NCBI GenBank assembly: GCA_001939145.1
Contig: LSRX01000134.1
Coordinates: 181,081-245,080 of the forward strand
DNA length: 64,000 nucleotides
Reading direction: 5' to 3'
Source: Symbiodinium microadriaticum
Lineage: Eukaryota; Sar; Dinophyceae; Suessiales; Symbiodiniaceae
Shown here: positions 23,100 through 34,180 of the stretch, in pieces
Layout of the letters: every line of letters begins with the position of its first letter
How positions within the stretch are numbered: the stretch's first letter is position 1
Program-made: the position numbers and the translations under genes
The notes under the pieces: model-generated
Database searches by the model: none
Told to the model about the DNA's origin: nothing
The model's input: only the letters and a program-made list of their open reading frames with translations

Positions 23100-23147
23100 A
23101 AGCAGGAGTTGATGCGCTAGATCAGCCACTTGAAGAGGCGGCCGTAC
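23100..23147 (-). CDS. Myosin exon: YGRLFKWL with in-frame TAG
   Basis: Reads YGRLFKWLI, stop, RINSC plus TT, matching YxRLFxWLVxRIN. The codon at 23117-23119 is TAG where Gln, Ala or Val is usual. A Gln CAG to TAG change would explain it. Splice sites (CAG|G and |GCAAGG) and phase are otherwise normal, so either a single nonsense mutation, a sequence error or readthrough. Confidence 0.88.
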
Positions 23148-23343
23148 CTGAGCAAACAAGAACCCTAAGCCCTGAGGCCCCAATTTAGGGTTTAGGGTTT
23201 AGGGGTTTAGGGGTTTAGGGGTTTAGGGTTTAGGGTTTGATGAAACAAGAACCCTAAAAGCGCAGTTTAGGGCTTTAGGGCACCTGGGAGGTTGAGCTCC
23301 GTATCTGTGTACCTCTACTTAGGCCTGGAGGGGTCCTATGTCT

Positions 23344-23465
23344 AGGACATTTTCAGGTAGGTAGCTATAGGAACCTTATAGAAGGTCTATACACCTTATC
23401 GAAGCCTTATGGAAGCCCTATATACCCTGAACTCCCCACCTGAAGTTTCCTTTAACTCTGCAGGT
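23344..23465. mobile_element. MITE-like family M5
   Basis: AGGTAGGTAGCTATAGGAAC, then CCCACCTGAAGTTTCCTTTA. It is the reverse complement of the arrangement at 55979 and 58449. Confidence 0.6.
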
Positions 23466-23753
23466 ACTTACGAAGTCGGTGCAAAATGGGCGCATGTACT
23501 CTTAGGGTACCACCCACCAGGGCAGCTGACAAACTCCCACAACAAGACACACAAGAAACAGCAAAAAACACAAACACACACACACACACACACACACAGA
23601 GCTAAACCCTAAACCCTAAACCCTGAACCTTAAAGCCTTAACCCTAAACCCTAAACCTCGAAAGCCTGATGACCTAACAAAAAAAACAAAGATTCGACAT
23701 CCCAGTGGAACTCTCCTGGAGCCGGGGCTTCCCCTTCATCGTTCATTCTACTT

Positions 23754-23874
23754 CCCAGACCGCCGGAAGGATCTAAAAAATAGATCCCTTAATTTGGGAC
23801 TCTATACTACTAAGGGTACTTTAAAGGAACTCCCTTTGGGGATCTATTTTTTAGATCCTTCCGGTGGTCTGGGT
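23754..23874. mobile_element. Inverted-repeat element M12 beside a gap
   Basis: CCCAGACCGCCGGAAGGATC, then TAAAAAATAGATCCC, against GGGGATCTATTTTTTAGATC, then CTTCCGGTGGTCTGGG: arms of about 35 bases with one or two mismatches. The assembly gap starts at its right edge. Confidence 0.7.
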
Positions 23875-24043
23875 NNNNNNNNNNNNNNNNNNNNNNNNNN
23901 NNNNNNNNNNNNNNNNNNNNNNNNNNNNNNNNNNNNNNNNNNNNNNNNNNNNNNNNNNNNNNNNNNNNNNNNNNNNNNNNNNNNNNNNNNNNNNNNNNNN
24001 NNNNNNNNNNNNNNNNNNNNNNNNNNNNNNNNNNNNNNNNNNN
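23875..24043. other. Assembly gap (169 N)
   Basis: Between an inverted-repeat element and a TTTAGGG patch. Confidence 1.
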
Positions 24044-24574
24044 TAGGGTTTGGGGTTTTGGGGTTTTAGGGGTTAGGGCTGTAGGGTATAAAGGGTTTAG
24101 GGTTTAGGGTTTGGGGTTTTGGGGTTTTAGGGTTTAGGGCTGTAGGGTATAAAGGGGTTTAGGGTTTAAGTTTTGGCATCGCAAAACGAGAGGTCAAAAA
24201 GCCAGGGCCTCCCTAAAGCTTGCGTATGCAGCCTCCCTATGTTTTTTTTGTTGGGCTTAGCCAAAAATTAGGGGTCCTATATATCATCCTATAAAGTAAC
24301 CCGAACACGGAACTGCAACCCTACCGGGCCCTAAAAGAACCTACATTTTTGTTAAGGGCTCCTTCTTCTTATTTTTACTTGCCAAGGTCCTCGCAAACAT
24401 GGGCTTATGTGGGGGTTGAGTCGGGGTTGAGGAGAGCCCTTATAGTAGCCTTACAGAAACCGTGTGGAAACCCTCATAGATCCCGTTGAGGAACCCCAAA
24501 AGGGCTTATGGTTTAATTAGGACTGAGGGTGAAGCGCTTTCACCTTCTTTAAAGCCTGAGTCTGAGTAGGTGGC

Positions 24575-24647
24575 AGAAGCCGGGCGACTGCATCCGCTGC
24601 GGCTTTCGCCTGCGTCGCCGTGCGATTTGCCTGCGTCACATCTCTGC
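24575..24647 (-). CDS. Myosin exon: helix before YGRLF
   Basis: GC, then RDVTQANRTATQ, AKAAADAVARL, then CT. CT joins G of the next exon to give LYGRLFKWL, corresponding to the ARDALAKALYxRLF helix. Acceptor AAG|G, donor |GCCACC. Rich in Ala, Gln and Lys, as this helix is in other myosins. Confidence 0.88.
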
Positions 24648-24879
24648 CTTGGCAGTAGGGTTTAGAGTTTAGGGGTTTAGGGTTTAGAGTTTAGAGTTTA
24701 CGGTTTAGGGGTTTAGGGGTCTAGAGTTTAGGGGTTTAGGGTTTAGGAGTTGGGTCAGCAACCCTACACCCAAACGCCCGACGCTCTGCCTCATCATATG
24801 CTGAACTCTTACATGTGGCTCCTTCTGAAAACCAAACTCACGGTTGAGGTAATTAAACGAAGAAACACGTGAATCATTT

Positions 24880-24978
24880 TGTAGGTAGTCCTCTACATAG
24901 GGTCCTTTTTGGGGAGTCCTTTTTATAAGGGTGCCGTATTGTTCTAGGGACCCGACTTTAGTCTACCCATGCCGAGCC
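24880..24978. mobile_element. MITE-like family M6
   Basis: TACATAGGGTCCTTTTTGGG and TTTTTATAAGGGTGCCGTAT, as in the copies at 21992 and 49389. Confidence 0.55.
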
Positions 24979-25314
24979 CTTATAGTACCTTCTTCGACGC
25001 CCTATAGAAACCCTATAGATCCCTTTAAGGGACCCAAAAATAAGGTTTGCAGCGGTTTTGGTTTACTCGGGTTGCAATTAAGGAAGGTTAAAGCAGGTAT
25101 CTATTATCTTTGTTTGGTTGCACATGGGCTGCGTCGATTGGTTTATGGGCATATGTACTAAACCCTAAACCCTAAACCCTATAAGCCCTATAAGCCCTAT
25201 GAGCCCTACAAGCCCTAAACCCTAAATCCTAAACCCTAAACCCTATAAACCCTAAACCCTAGGAGGTTTTACATGGGCCCAGAGAAACCAAGCCTTTCGG
25301 CTGCCTATCAATGC

Positions 25315-25330
25315 CCTGCTGCAAGCAGAG
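25315..25330 (-). CDS. Possible 16-nt myosin microexon
   Basis: LCLQQ plus G between a CCAAG acceptor and a |GCATTG donor. It bridges the phases of the exons at 31004 and 24575 and fills the gap LLGVDVE-LCLQQG-RDVTQ. Support is phase and position only. Confidence 0.35.
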
Positions 25331-25364
25331 CTTGGCGACAGTGTTTCCGGGAAGGAGGATTTAG

Positions 25365-26947
25365 AGATTTCAGGAAGATTTTGGGTTTAAGGAAGATTTT
25401 GGGTTTAAGGAAGATTTTGGGATTTCAGGACGATTTTGGGTTTAAGGAAGATTTTGGGTTTAAGGAAGATTTTGGGATTTCAGGACGATTTTGGGTTTAA
25501 GGAAGATTTTGGGTTTAAGGAAGATTTTGGGATTTCAGGACGATTTTGGGTTTAAGGAAGATTTTGGGTTTAAGGAAGATTTTGGGATTTCAGGACGATT
25601 TTGGGTTTAAGGAAGATTTTGGGTTTAAGGAAGATTTTGGGATTTCAGGACGATTTTGGGTTTAAGGAAGATTTTGGGTTTAAGGAAGATTTTGGGATTT
25701 CAGGACGATTTTGGGTTTAAGGAAGATTTTGGGTTTAAGGAAGATTTTGGGATTTCAGGACGATTTTGGGTTTAAGGAAGATTTTGGGTTTAAGGAAGAT
25801 TTTGGGATTTCAGGACGATTTTGGGTTTAAGGAAGATTTTGGGTTTAAGGAAGATTTTGGGATTTCAGGACGATTTTGGGTTTAAGGAAGATTTTGGGTT
25901 TAAGGAAGATTTTGGGATTTCAGGACGATTTTGGGTTTAAGGAAGATTTTGGGTTTAAGGAAGATTTTGGGATTTCAGGACGATTTTGGGTTTAAGGAAG
26001 ATTTTGGGTTTAAGGAAGATTTTGGGATTTCAGGACGATTTTGGGTTTAAGGAAGATTTTGGGTTTAAGGAAGATTTTGGGATTTCAGGACGATTTTGGG
26101 TTTAAGGAAGATTTTGGGTTTAAGGAAGATTTTGGGATTTCAGGACGATTTTGGGTTTAAGGAAGATTTTGGGTTTAAGGAAGATTTTGGGATTTCAGGA
26201 CGATTTTGGGTTTAAGGAAGATTTTGGGTTTAAGGAAGATTTTGGGATTTCAGGACGATTTTGGGTTTAAGGAAGATTTTGGGTTTAAGGAAGATTTTGG
26301 GATTTCAGGACGATTTTGGGTTTAAGGAAGATTTTGGGTTTAAGGAAGATTTTGGGATTTCAGGACGATTTTGGGTTTAAGGAAGATTTTGGGTTTAAGG
26401 AAGATTTTGGGATTTCAGGACGATTTTGGGTTTAAGGAAGATTTTGGGTTTAAGGAAGATTTTGGGATTTCAGGACGATTTTGGGTTTAAGGAAGATTTT
26501 GGGTTTAAGGAAGATTTTGGGATTTCAGGACGATTTTGGGTTTAAGGAAGATTTTGGGTTTAAGGAAGATTTTGGGATTTCAGGACGATTTTGGGTTTAA
26601 GGAAGATTTTGGGTTTAAGGAAGATTTTGGGATTTCAGGACGATTTTGGGTTTAAGGAAGATTTTGGGTTTAAGGAAGATTTTGGGATTTCAGGACGATT
26701 TTGGGTTTAAGGAAGATTTTGGGTTTAAGGAAGATTTTGGGATTTCAGGACGATTTTGGGTTTAAGGAAGATTTTGGGTTTAAGGAAGATTTTGGGATTT
26801 CAGGACGATTTTGGGTTTAAGGAAGATTTTGGGTTTAAGGAAGATTTTGGGATTTCAGGACGATTTTGGGTTTAAGGAAGATTTTGGGTTTAAGGAAGAT
26901 TTTGGGATTTCAGGACGATTTTGGGTTTAAGGAAGATTTTGGGTTTA
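25365..26947 (+). repeat. 55-bp satellite, about 29 copies
   Basis: Each unit has two 18-base blocks TTTAAGGAAGATTTTGGG and one 19-base block ATTTCAGGACGATTTTGGG. Copies look identical by eye. The array ends in TTTAGGG-like sequence at 26948. It lies in the intron between exons 31004 and 24647, about 35 bases from the possible microexon at 25315. Confidence 0.9.
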
Positions 26948-28045
26948 NGGGTTTAAGTTTAAAGTTTAGGGTTTATAAGGGCTTAAGTTTAAAGTTTAGG
27001 GTGTAAGTTTAAAGTTTAGGGTTTAGGGTTCCTTTAAGGAAGCCTTTTAAGACGCCTTTTGACTTTAAAGGACTATGGGGTTAGGGTGTTGAGGTATCGT
27101 AAGGGCAGCAAATACCTGGTACCTTTGTAGGGTTTGGGGCTTTGTGGTCTAAGGTTGAAAACTGATAGGATTTAGAGTCGAATATGGGAACCTGATTAAG
27201 AAACCCTGGGTCTTTAGGGCCGGGGCTTCATAATCAAGATCCTACATTAGGTTTGTTTAGGGTTGGAGGCTTGGAGTGTGGCATTCTGGGGCTTAGGGTC
27301 TCAAGAATTGGGGCTTGGCGGTTTAGGCTTATGGCCTTGACCCCTGCGTACGGCGCCAGCAAAGAAATGAACGACCTTAGCCTCTAACAAAATCTAAGCC
27401 GCAAGCACCGCGACATACCTATAGCAGTTGAAAAGCCTTGAAGTACACACGCCGTAAGTTGCGAAGTCAGGAGGGTGGCAGATAATGTCATGATGAGTTT
27501 AGACGCCTGCGGAGGAAGTCCAAACCAACGGTGCGGCCCAAACACTCATCTAATCTAAGGAACTCGTCGCGCAAAGATTCTGCAATATGGTTCTTCACCG
27601 CACAGCAACTATGCCAAATTTTGTCGGGCACGAAGATTCTAAGTCTCAGGGCGGTGTAGAGTTTGGGGCTTCGGGTTTAGGTTGCTGCTGGAAGCAAAAC
27701 GATACCTGTCCCATTGAGATACCAGAAACCAACGCTCTCGCAACTTTACCTAAACCTGAAGGGTGCAAGGTTCACCATTCCCGAAAGCTCTACGCGCATC
27801 CAACTCCTGCTGCTAGTGTACGGAACTCCAACAATGTTAACCTAATTTTGCAAGATTTGGGAGTGCGAGCGAAAGGCAATGGATCATTGATTGCATTGGA
27901 GATTACATGTTTTGAGAGGCCGGACATGCGACCTTTACTCTTTGGAGAGTGTCTCTTGCTTGAGCAGATTCCTGCGCGACTGCATGTACAGCATTTGCGA
28001 CCAGGAAAACTTCAAATAGACCAAATCACCCTGCTTGATACACTG

Positions 28046-29512
28046 CTACACATTCTGCAGCTGATCCTGAACGGCACTACTGTCCCCGCCAGCCCGAGGA
28101 TAACCCCAGGTGACGACGCGTCCACTGGCAAGAATGGCAGCAAAAGCCAAATCACCGGCCTGGATTTGCCGAACATTCTTCAGCTGTGCCTGAACATCGC
28201 TGCTGTCGCCACCATAGCGAGCATCGCCCCAAGTCACGACGGATCCATCGTCAAGAACAGCAGAAAAAGCTCCATGAGAGGATTGGACCTGTCGCACATT
28301 GTTAAGCTGATGCTGGACATAGCTGCTGTCACCACCATCGTTAGCCCGACCCCAGCTTACGATAGTTCCATCAGGCAGAATTGCAGCAAAAGCACCTGAG
28401 GAGGCTTGGATCTGCTGCACATTTTTCAGCTGTTCCTGCACAGCACGACTGTCACCACCAGAGCCGGCTGCGCCCCAGGTCACGACAGATCCATCGCCAA
28501 GAATCGCCGCGAAAGCAGTGCCAAAAACGCCATGACAGACTTGGATCTGTTGCACATTCTTCAGCTGCTCCTGCACAGGACTACTGTCACCACCATCTGG
28601 AAAATCGCCCCAGGTGACGACACATCCACTGTCGATGATGGCAGCAAAAGCGGCTCCCGAAGCCTGAATGTGCTGCACGTTCGTCAACTGAGCCTGCACA
28701 GCACTACTGTTACCACCAGCACGAGAGAAACCCCAAGTCACGACAGATCTATCCTCCAGGATAGCAGCAAAAGCGTGGCTCGAGGCTTGGATCTGCTGCA
28801 CATTCTTCAGCTGATCCTGCACAGCACTGCTGTCACCACCATCCTCAGGAGCACCCCAGGTCACGACCGATCCATCTTGAAGAACGGCTGCGAAAGCCCT
28901 GCCAGAGGATTGTATTTGCTGCACATTCTTCAGCTGATCATGCACAGCACTACTGTCTCCACCAGCGTTAAAATGACCCCAGGTCATGACAGTTCCATTA
29001 CCAAGAATAGCAGCAAACGCGCGGCCACTGGCTTGGATCTGCTGGACATCCTTCAGCTTGGCCTGCACCGCACTACTGTCACCCCCAGAGCTGGCATCAC
29101 CCCAAGTCACGACCGATCCACTTGCAAGAATGGCCGCAAAAGCGGACCGAGTGGCTTGTATCTGTTCTACATTCTGCAACTGATTCTTGACACCACTACA
29201 ATCACCACCAGTTTCAGGAGCACCCCAGGTCGCGACGGACCCATCGCCAAGGATAGCCGCAAATGACAGCTGTGAGGCTAGAGCTTGACTTCGGCTGACG
29301 TGCAGGGTCAGCGAATCACCGTTCTGCACATTGCAATCGTTGATCGTCGCAGATGCATCTAGAACCCTGCCGGACGAGTCTACCAGGCGCCCTTTCCCAA
29401 CTGCAAGCGCGCTCTGCGCCCGAAGCTTGAACGATCCCACCTCTTCATGCAAGCTTCCTTGCACAGCCACTGTCCTGCCACTAAGTAACCCAACGTTCAC
29501 AGTAAGTGACAT
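28046..29512 (-). CDS. Intronless UBL plus RCC1-like repeat protein, copy 1
   Basis: 488 residues from ATG (MSLTVNVGLLSGRTV) to TAG. Residues 1 to about 73 look ubiquitin-like (RLVDSSGRVLDASATI, then VQNGDSLTLHV). Ten repeats of about 41 residues follow, each AFAAILGDGSVVTWG, then GGDSSAVQDQLKNVQQIQ; repeat 7 has a 4-residue insertion. The last repeat is cut short at the same point as in the 42543-44051 copy, so the end looks natural. No introns. It lies within a myosin intron on the same strand, about 13 kb from its paralogue. A beta-propeller fold is likely from the family; partner and location are unknown. Confidence 0.9.
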   Translation of the reverse strand: MSLTVNVGLLSGRTVAVQGSLHEEVGSFKLRAQSALAVGKGRLVDSSGRVLDASATINDCNVQNGDSLTLHVSRSQALASQLSFAAILGDGSVATWGAPETGGDCSGVKNQLQNVEQIQATRSAFAAILASGSVVTWGDASSGGDSSAVQAKLKDVQQIQASGRAFAAILGNGTVMTWGHFNAGGDSSAVHDQLKNVQQIQSSGRAFAAVLQDGSVVTWGAPEDGGDSSAVQDQLKNVQQIQASSHAFAAILEDRSVVTWGFSRAGGNSSAVQAQLTNVQHIQASGAAFAAIIDSGCVVTWGDFPDGGDSSPVQEQLKNVQQIQVCHGVFGTAFAAILGDGSVVTWGAAGSGGDSRAVQEQLKNVQQIQASSGAFAAILPDGTIVSWGRANDGGDSSYVQHQLNNVRQVQSSHGAFSAVLDDGSVVTWGDARYGGDSSDVQAQLKNVRQIQAGDLAFAAILASGRVVTWGYPRAGGDSSAVQDQLQNV

Positions 29513-30029
29513 ACTTGTAGCTCAATGGCAAAGCCGGCAGTCCGAACGCCAGATGTTGGTAGCATTGGATCCAAGAACATCTGAAAGCCCGCCGAATATG
29601 CTGCTGCTGCTGCAGCTGCAGCTTCGAGTATCGTGGCCCCTTCCAAAAGCCTTCCGCTGTGACATCTCAAACATGTAGACACACAGAGTCGTCTGGCCTA
29701 ACGAACCCTAAACCCAACAAACCCTAAACCCTGAACCCCTAAACCCCCAAACCCTAAACCCAACTAACCCTAAACCCTAAACCCCAAAACCCCCAACCCC
29801 CAAACCTCCAAACCCCCAAAACCCCCAAACCCAAAACCCTTAATGATGCGTCAGCTGCAACACAAGGGCCCCGAGCCGAAAGATGCCACATGCCACACAC
29901 TCCGAACCCTAGGTAACTCCGCTTTAGGGCTTAGGGCTTAAGGATGTATTTCAAGCTACCATAATAAAGAAACCATATATACAAATCTAAACAAATGAAT
30001 AAATAAACAAATAAATAAAAATACATATG

Positions 30030-30063
<34 letters not shown>

Positions 30064-31003
30064 CAGAGAGACCCCTATTCTGGTATCTGAAATTAGAAAC
30101 CCTTAGCAAGAATCCTCCGTAGCATAACAGGGATCTACAGTAAATAGCATGGTTTTCGTATGATTATGGTAACTTAAACTTAGTGGCTGAACAAGAACCC
30201 AAAGTAACGCCTGCATGGCCCCGTCCCTGCACTCTGCCAGGCCTGCCTCATTAATCTCGAAACCTTCCAACATTTATGGTAGGCCGGGTTATGCAAAATT
30301 GTATTATGTTGTATTATGTCATATCCTATTTATGTTATGACAGTATCTTAACACATCATTTGGCCCTGTAATTTTAAGCTATAGTCTGTTGTATTCGATT
30401 CTGTATTCTATTCTATTCTATTCTATTCGATTCTATTCTATTCTATTCTATTACATTACATCATAAAGGAAACCCACCAAATTCTGCACAGCTGAAAATC
30501 CGGGCAGCTCACAACAAGGCTTTCCTCTACCCTGGCTCTTCGCCGATTTTTAGGAGCTGGGGTTTAGGATTCAGGGTTTTAGCCAATGTTGATGGCCTCT
30601 ACGGTTTAGGGTTTAGGGTTTTTGGGGCTTAGGGTTTAGGGTTTAGGGTTTAGGGTTGTCTATGAGCATCCTAAGACAAGGCCGGCACATGCCGGCACCA
30701 CAGGAAAGCTCGGTGGACGTCTGGTATAGACGCCGCGCATGTGGTTGTTGTTTGTTCACTGCCTACCCTCTATACCTCCATGGTAACACTCACTTTCTGC
30801 TGTCTAGCGTATTTCTAAACATGAGACCCCAAAACCCTGCGACATATACTTTAAACCTGAACCCCTTTAAGCCCCAAACCCAAAACCCTAAACGCCCAAG
30901 CCCCAAACCCAAAAACCCTCAGCCATGCACCCCTAAACCCTGAATTTCCTTAAATGCTATGAACCATCCTGTGCCCCTCATAGCACACGACTCTGAACCC
31001 CAC

Positions 31004-31033
31004 CTCGACGTCCACACCGAGGAGGTCAGAGGC
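31004..31033 (-). CDS. Myosin microexon: ASDLLGVDVE
   Basis: Ten codons, phase 0 on both sides, matching the myosin AAxLLGVxxE motif. Acceptor AAG|G, GT donor |GTGGGG. The following intron is over 5.6 kb and contains a complete UBL-RCC1-like gene and the 55-bp satellite. Confidence 0.85.
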
Positions 31034-31481
31034 CTTTCTTTCTAAGCTCTGGTTTAGGGTTTAGGGATTAGGGCTTAGAGGGTTTAGACGGTTTAGGGCT
31101 TAGGGTTTAGAGGGTTTAAGGGCTTAGGGATTGCGGCGCCCGAAAGATGCTGGCACTCCCTCCTCGCCCTCCAACAACGCATCTAAATCCACATGCAGAG
31201 ACATACATCCTTAAGTAGACGAATTTCTGTTGAAAAAGGATAGGCGGTCTAGGGTGTGGCATTTAGTGTTTCTCAAGAAGACCCAGCATAACAAAGTTTT
31301 GGGACCGGCATCCGAATACTTATTTGCTATAACAGCGCAAGCTTCCTCTCCCAGCTCTCAGTACCCTTACCCTAAGGGTCCGAAGGACCTAATAATCATG
31401 TACTTGGGTTACGGATAGTAGTTTTGTAGGAAAGGCTTCAGCAGAGTTTTTGATAATTATTAGGTACTTGGACCCATTAAT

Positions 31482-31552
31482 GACGAAATGAACCCCAAAA
31501 GGGTTTAAGGTTCATATACCCTATAGGGATTCATAGTATAAGGGTATATCCC
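31482..31552. repeat. Dispersed repeat shared with 13436
   Basis: The reverse complement contains CCCTTATACTATGAATCCCT and GGGGTTCATTTCGTCA, matching plus-strand 13436-13500. Two copies in opposite orientation. Confidence 0.5.
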
Positions 31553-31835
31553 TAAACCCTAAACCCTAAACCCCTAAACCCTAAACAGTATATGGCCACT
31601 ACATGTAGGGATCCTTTCGTCCCCCAGGACCCGAGACCTTTGGGCCATTGAGTCTCAGGTTCAAAGGCTAAGGGTTTAGGGTTTAGGGTTTAGGATTTAG
31701 GGTTTAGGGTTTAGGGTTAAGGGTTTAAGGGTTAAGGGTTAAGGGTTTAGGGTTTAGGGTTAAGGGTTGAGGGTTTAGGGTTTAGGGTTTAGGGTTAAGG
31801 GTTTAGGGTTTAAGGGTTTAAGGTTTAGGGGATGC
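31550..31835. repeat. Inverted telomere-like block
   Basis: CCCTAAA at 31555-31587 and long TTTAGGG/TTAAGGG at 31670-31830. A further TTTAGGG patch lies at 31995-32135. Confidence 0.8.
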
Positions 31836-32224
31836 TACGCTGTGCTTTGATTTCAAGGGTTATGGGACCTTAGGGACGTAGGGAGGGCAGTAGCCCCTGA
31901 TATCCTCGCAAGCCCGGGTTGGATGTGGCGGGCATCGGACGTCAAAGAGAAAACTGCACCAAGATGCCGTAAGTTCCCAACCCTGAAGTCCACTAATAGG
32001 GTTTAGGGCTTAGAGGGTTTAGGGTTGGGGTTCGGGTTTAGGGTTTAGAGGGTTTAGGGTTGGGGTTAGGGTTTAGGGTTTAGAGGGTTTGGAGGGTTAT
32101 AGGGCTTAGGGCTTAGAGGCTTTAGGGTTTGGGGGTCTATTGCGAAAGTGTGGCTTGAGGCGGGGGGACCCCCATTCGGTGCAAGTTGTCGAACCGCTGA
32201 CCAGCTCGATGACAGCTGAAGCAT

Positions 32225-32335
32225 ACCCAGAGAGCCCTGTACCCCTTAATTAAGGAATATAGCTTAAATTATAGGGGCCTTAATATTATGATTTAAGGTA
32301 CATTCCTTAATTAAGGGGTATTCAGCTCTCTGGGT
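32225..32335. mobile_element. MITE-like family M1, full copy
   Basis: Long terminal inverted repeats ACCCAGAGAGCC and TACCCCTTAATTAAGGAATA against the reverse complement at the right end, about 111 bp, no coding capacity. Confidence 0.75.
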
Positions 32336-33425
32336 ACATCGCACGCGTTTGGCGCATATGTCATTCGCATGTTGGCGCTTGCGGAAGCCGGAAGCCAAGT
32401 ACAAGCAAAATGTTGTTTTATAACTTTAACTAGTGTTCGGGGTGAGAAGAACTTGCGCCGTAGATAGCAACACCTATCCCTAAACCCTAAACCCCAAACC
32501 CTGGAATCTAAATGCTGAACCATAAACCCTATAATCCCTATCTAAGCCCCACATCCTCAACCCTAAACCAGCCTATGCCAGCTATAATTGAAAGGGTAGG
32601 GCTTAAGGTTTAGGGTGTAGGGCTCAGAGTTCAGAATTTAGGGCTTAGGCAACAACATTTCTCATCGTATGAAACCCCGAGCCCGATGATCGCATGCTCT
32701 TTGGAGGTTTTTAAGTGATCAGTACTACCCCTAAATTTTCATGAACAAGCTGATCGAAAATGGCAGCACCGCGCGCCACCAACTCCAGCGGAAGACATTG
32801 GGCGCTTGAGCAAGAGACGACTCATGCCACTGTCGCTGCATCATACTGCCGGGAAGCCCGGACAACGCGAGCCTGTGGGGTTGCGATGAAGGTTAGCTTT
32901 GCACGCGCTGGGTGCAAAAAGGAAGCTGGCAACGACTACCACAGCATCTCTGCAATCCCCCCTTCGGCTGTCGCGATGCGTTCAAGGCAAGCTCGGCCCT
33001 GATGGCCTCCCAGAAATGAATCGGTCCTGTTCCTTCCAGCGATATTCGTCCTCTCAAACACTCAAATGAACACGCCCAAGTCCTAAAGCTAAACCGCAAA
33101 GTCCTAGTCTTGCAAGCCTCACTCATAGGCCTCGCAACAAGACACCCTGCACAAAACCAACATAAACCCTGAAACTGAAACCCCATTTAACCCCTGCGGA
33201 GCCCTAGCTACTCCCCAAGCCCTAAACCCCCTAACCTAAGCTCCTGATACTAAACCCCGATGCCCGAGACCCAGCACCATAAGCCAAATCTCCCCGAAAC
33301 TGAACTAAACCCTGCACACTAAAGCCCTAACCCCCTTGGACTCCGCATCCCCACCGCGCCAACACCCGATATCCCCCAAGCCCCAGAGTGCTAGAATCCC
33401 ATGAACCCTACCAGGACCTTTGCGG

Positions 33426-33486
33426 GGCCCTTTAATAGAGTCCTTATGGTCTTTCATAGTGGGTATTTAGGGTATATTAGAAGGAG
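33426..33486. repeat. Dispersed repeat M7
   Basis: GGGCCCTTTAATAGAGTCCT, then GTGGGTATTTAGGGTAT, also at 59833-59895 in the same orientation. No clear inverted ends. Confidence 0.5.
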
Positions 33487-33601
33487 GGTCGTTGGGCGGG
33501 TCAGCCCTAAACCGTCTAAAGGCCCTGGAGCCAACTCTACAACCCTGAACCCTAAACCCCTAAACCCTAAACCCCTAAACCCTAAACCCTAAACCGCCAG
33601 C

Positions 33602-33646
33602 CTTTGCAACTGCAGCCTCATCCTTGAGTGCCGCGGCTTCCCCAGC
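33602..33646 (-). CDS. Myosin exon: acidic/Ala helix of the 50K region
   Basis: Encodes AGEAAALKDEAAVAK. With its neighbours it reads NVEFTE-AGEAAALK-DEAAVAK-ASDLLGVD, the usual path from LGNVxF to LLGV. Acceptor CAG|G, donor |GCTGGC, followed about ten bases on by a TTTAGGG array on the coding strand. Confidence 0.85.
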
Positions 33647-33669
33647 CTGGCTGCTGATTCCCGTAAGGG

Positions 33670-33870
33670 CACCTTTTTGAGGGCTCCCTGTTCCTGCGAG
33701 GGCTCCTTTAACGGCTTCTTCAAGGGCTTCTTCAACGGCTCCTTCGAGGGTTCCTTTTGGGGCTCCTGTAAGGGCTCCTCTTGGGGTTGCTTCGAGGGTT
33801 CCTTTACGAGCTCCTTAGGGGCTCCTGTACGTGCTCCTTTAAGGGCTCCTCTTGGGGCTGGGGCTGGGCG
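33670..33870 (+). repeat. Degenerate GGCTCCTTT tandem repeat
   Basis: Repeats of about 15-21 bases around AAGGGCTCCTTT; a plus-strand frame reads GSFNGFFKGFFNGSFEGSFW but this looks like a repeat artefact. A similar array lies at 62590-62720. Confidence 0.6.
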
Positions 33871-34074
33871 GGACTGCGGCGGGCTTGGGCTGGTGGCTGG
33901 GTCCGAGCGGTTTCCAACGATTTCGAGGAGACAGAGGGCTGGCCACGCAAAACATTCCTGATTCTTGATGTCCTGATGTTAAGCGCATGAAAGTTACAAT
34001 GTCTTTAGGACAACTTTAGGACTGACGCGGTCTTATAGGGTTTTGGGCTTATGGGGATGTTAAGCTATAAAATC

Positions 34075-34180
34075 GGCGTGTTTTACAGTTGCGACAGGCG
34101 TGTTTTGCAGTTGCGACAGGCGTGTTTTGCAGTTGCGACAGGCTTGTTTTACAGTTGCGACAGGCGTGTTTTACAGTTGC
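34075..34180 (+). repeat. 22-bp minisatellite, five copies
   Basis: Unit GCGTGTTTTACAGTTGCGAC plus AG, alternating TTTTACAG and TTTTGCAG. In the intron between exons 35123 and 33646. Confidence 0.8.

Noticed and set aside
27587..28399. 270-codon plus-strand frame
   Set aside because: Its second half is the antisense shadow of UBL-RCC1-like copy 1; the first half shows no family features.
30390..30460. ATTCT run as a regulatory element
   Set aside because: Simple pentanucleotide microsatellite only.
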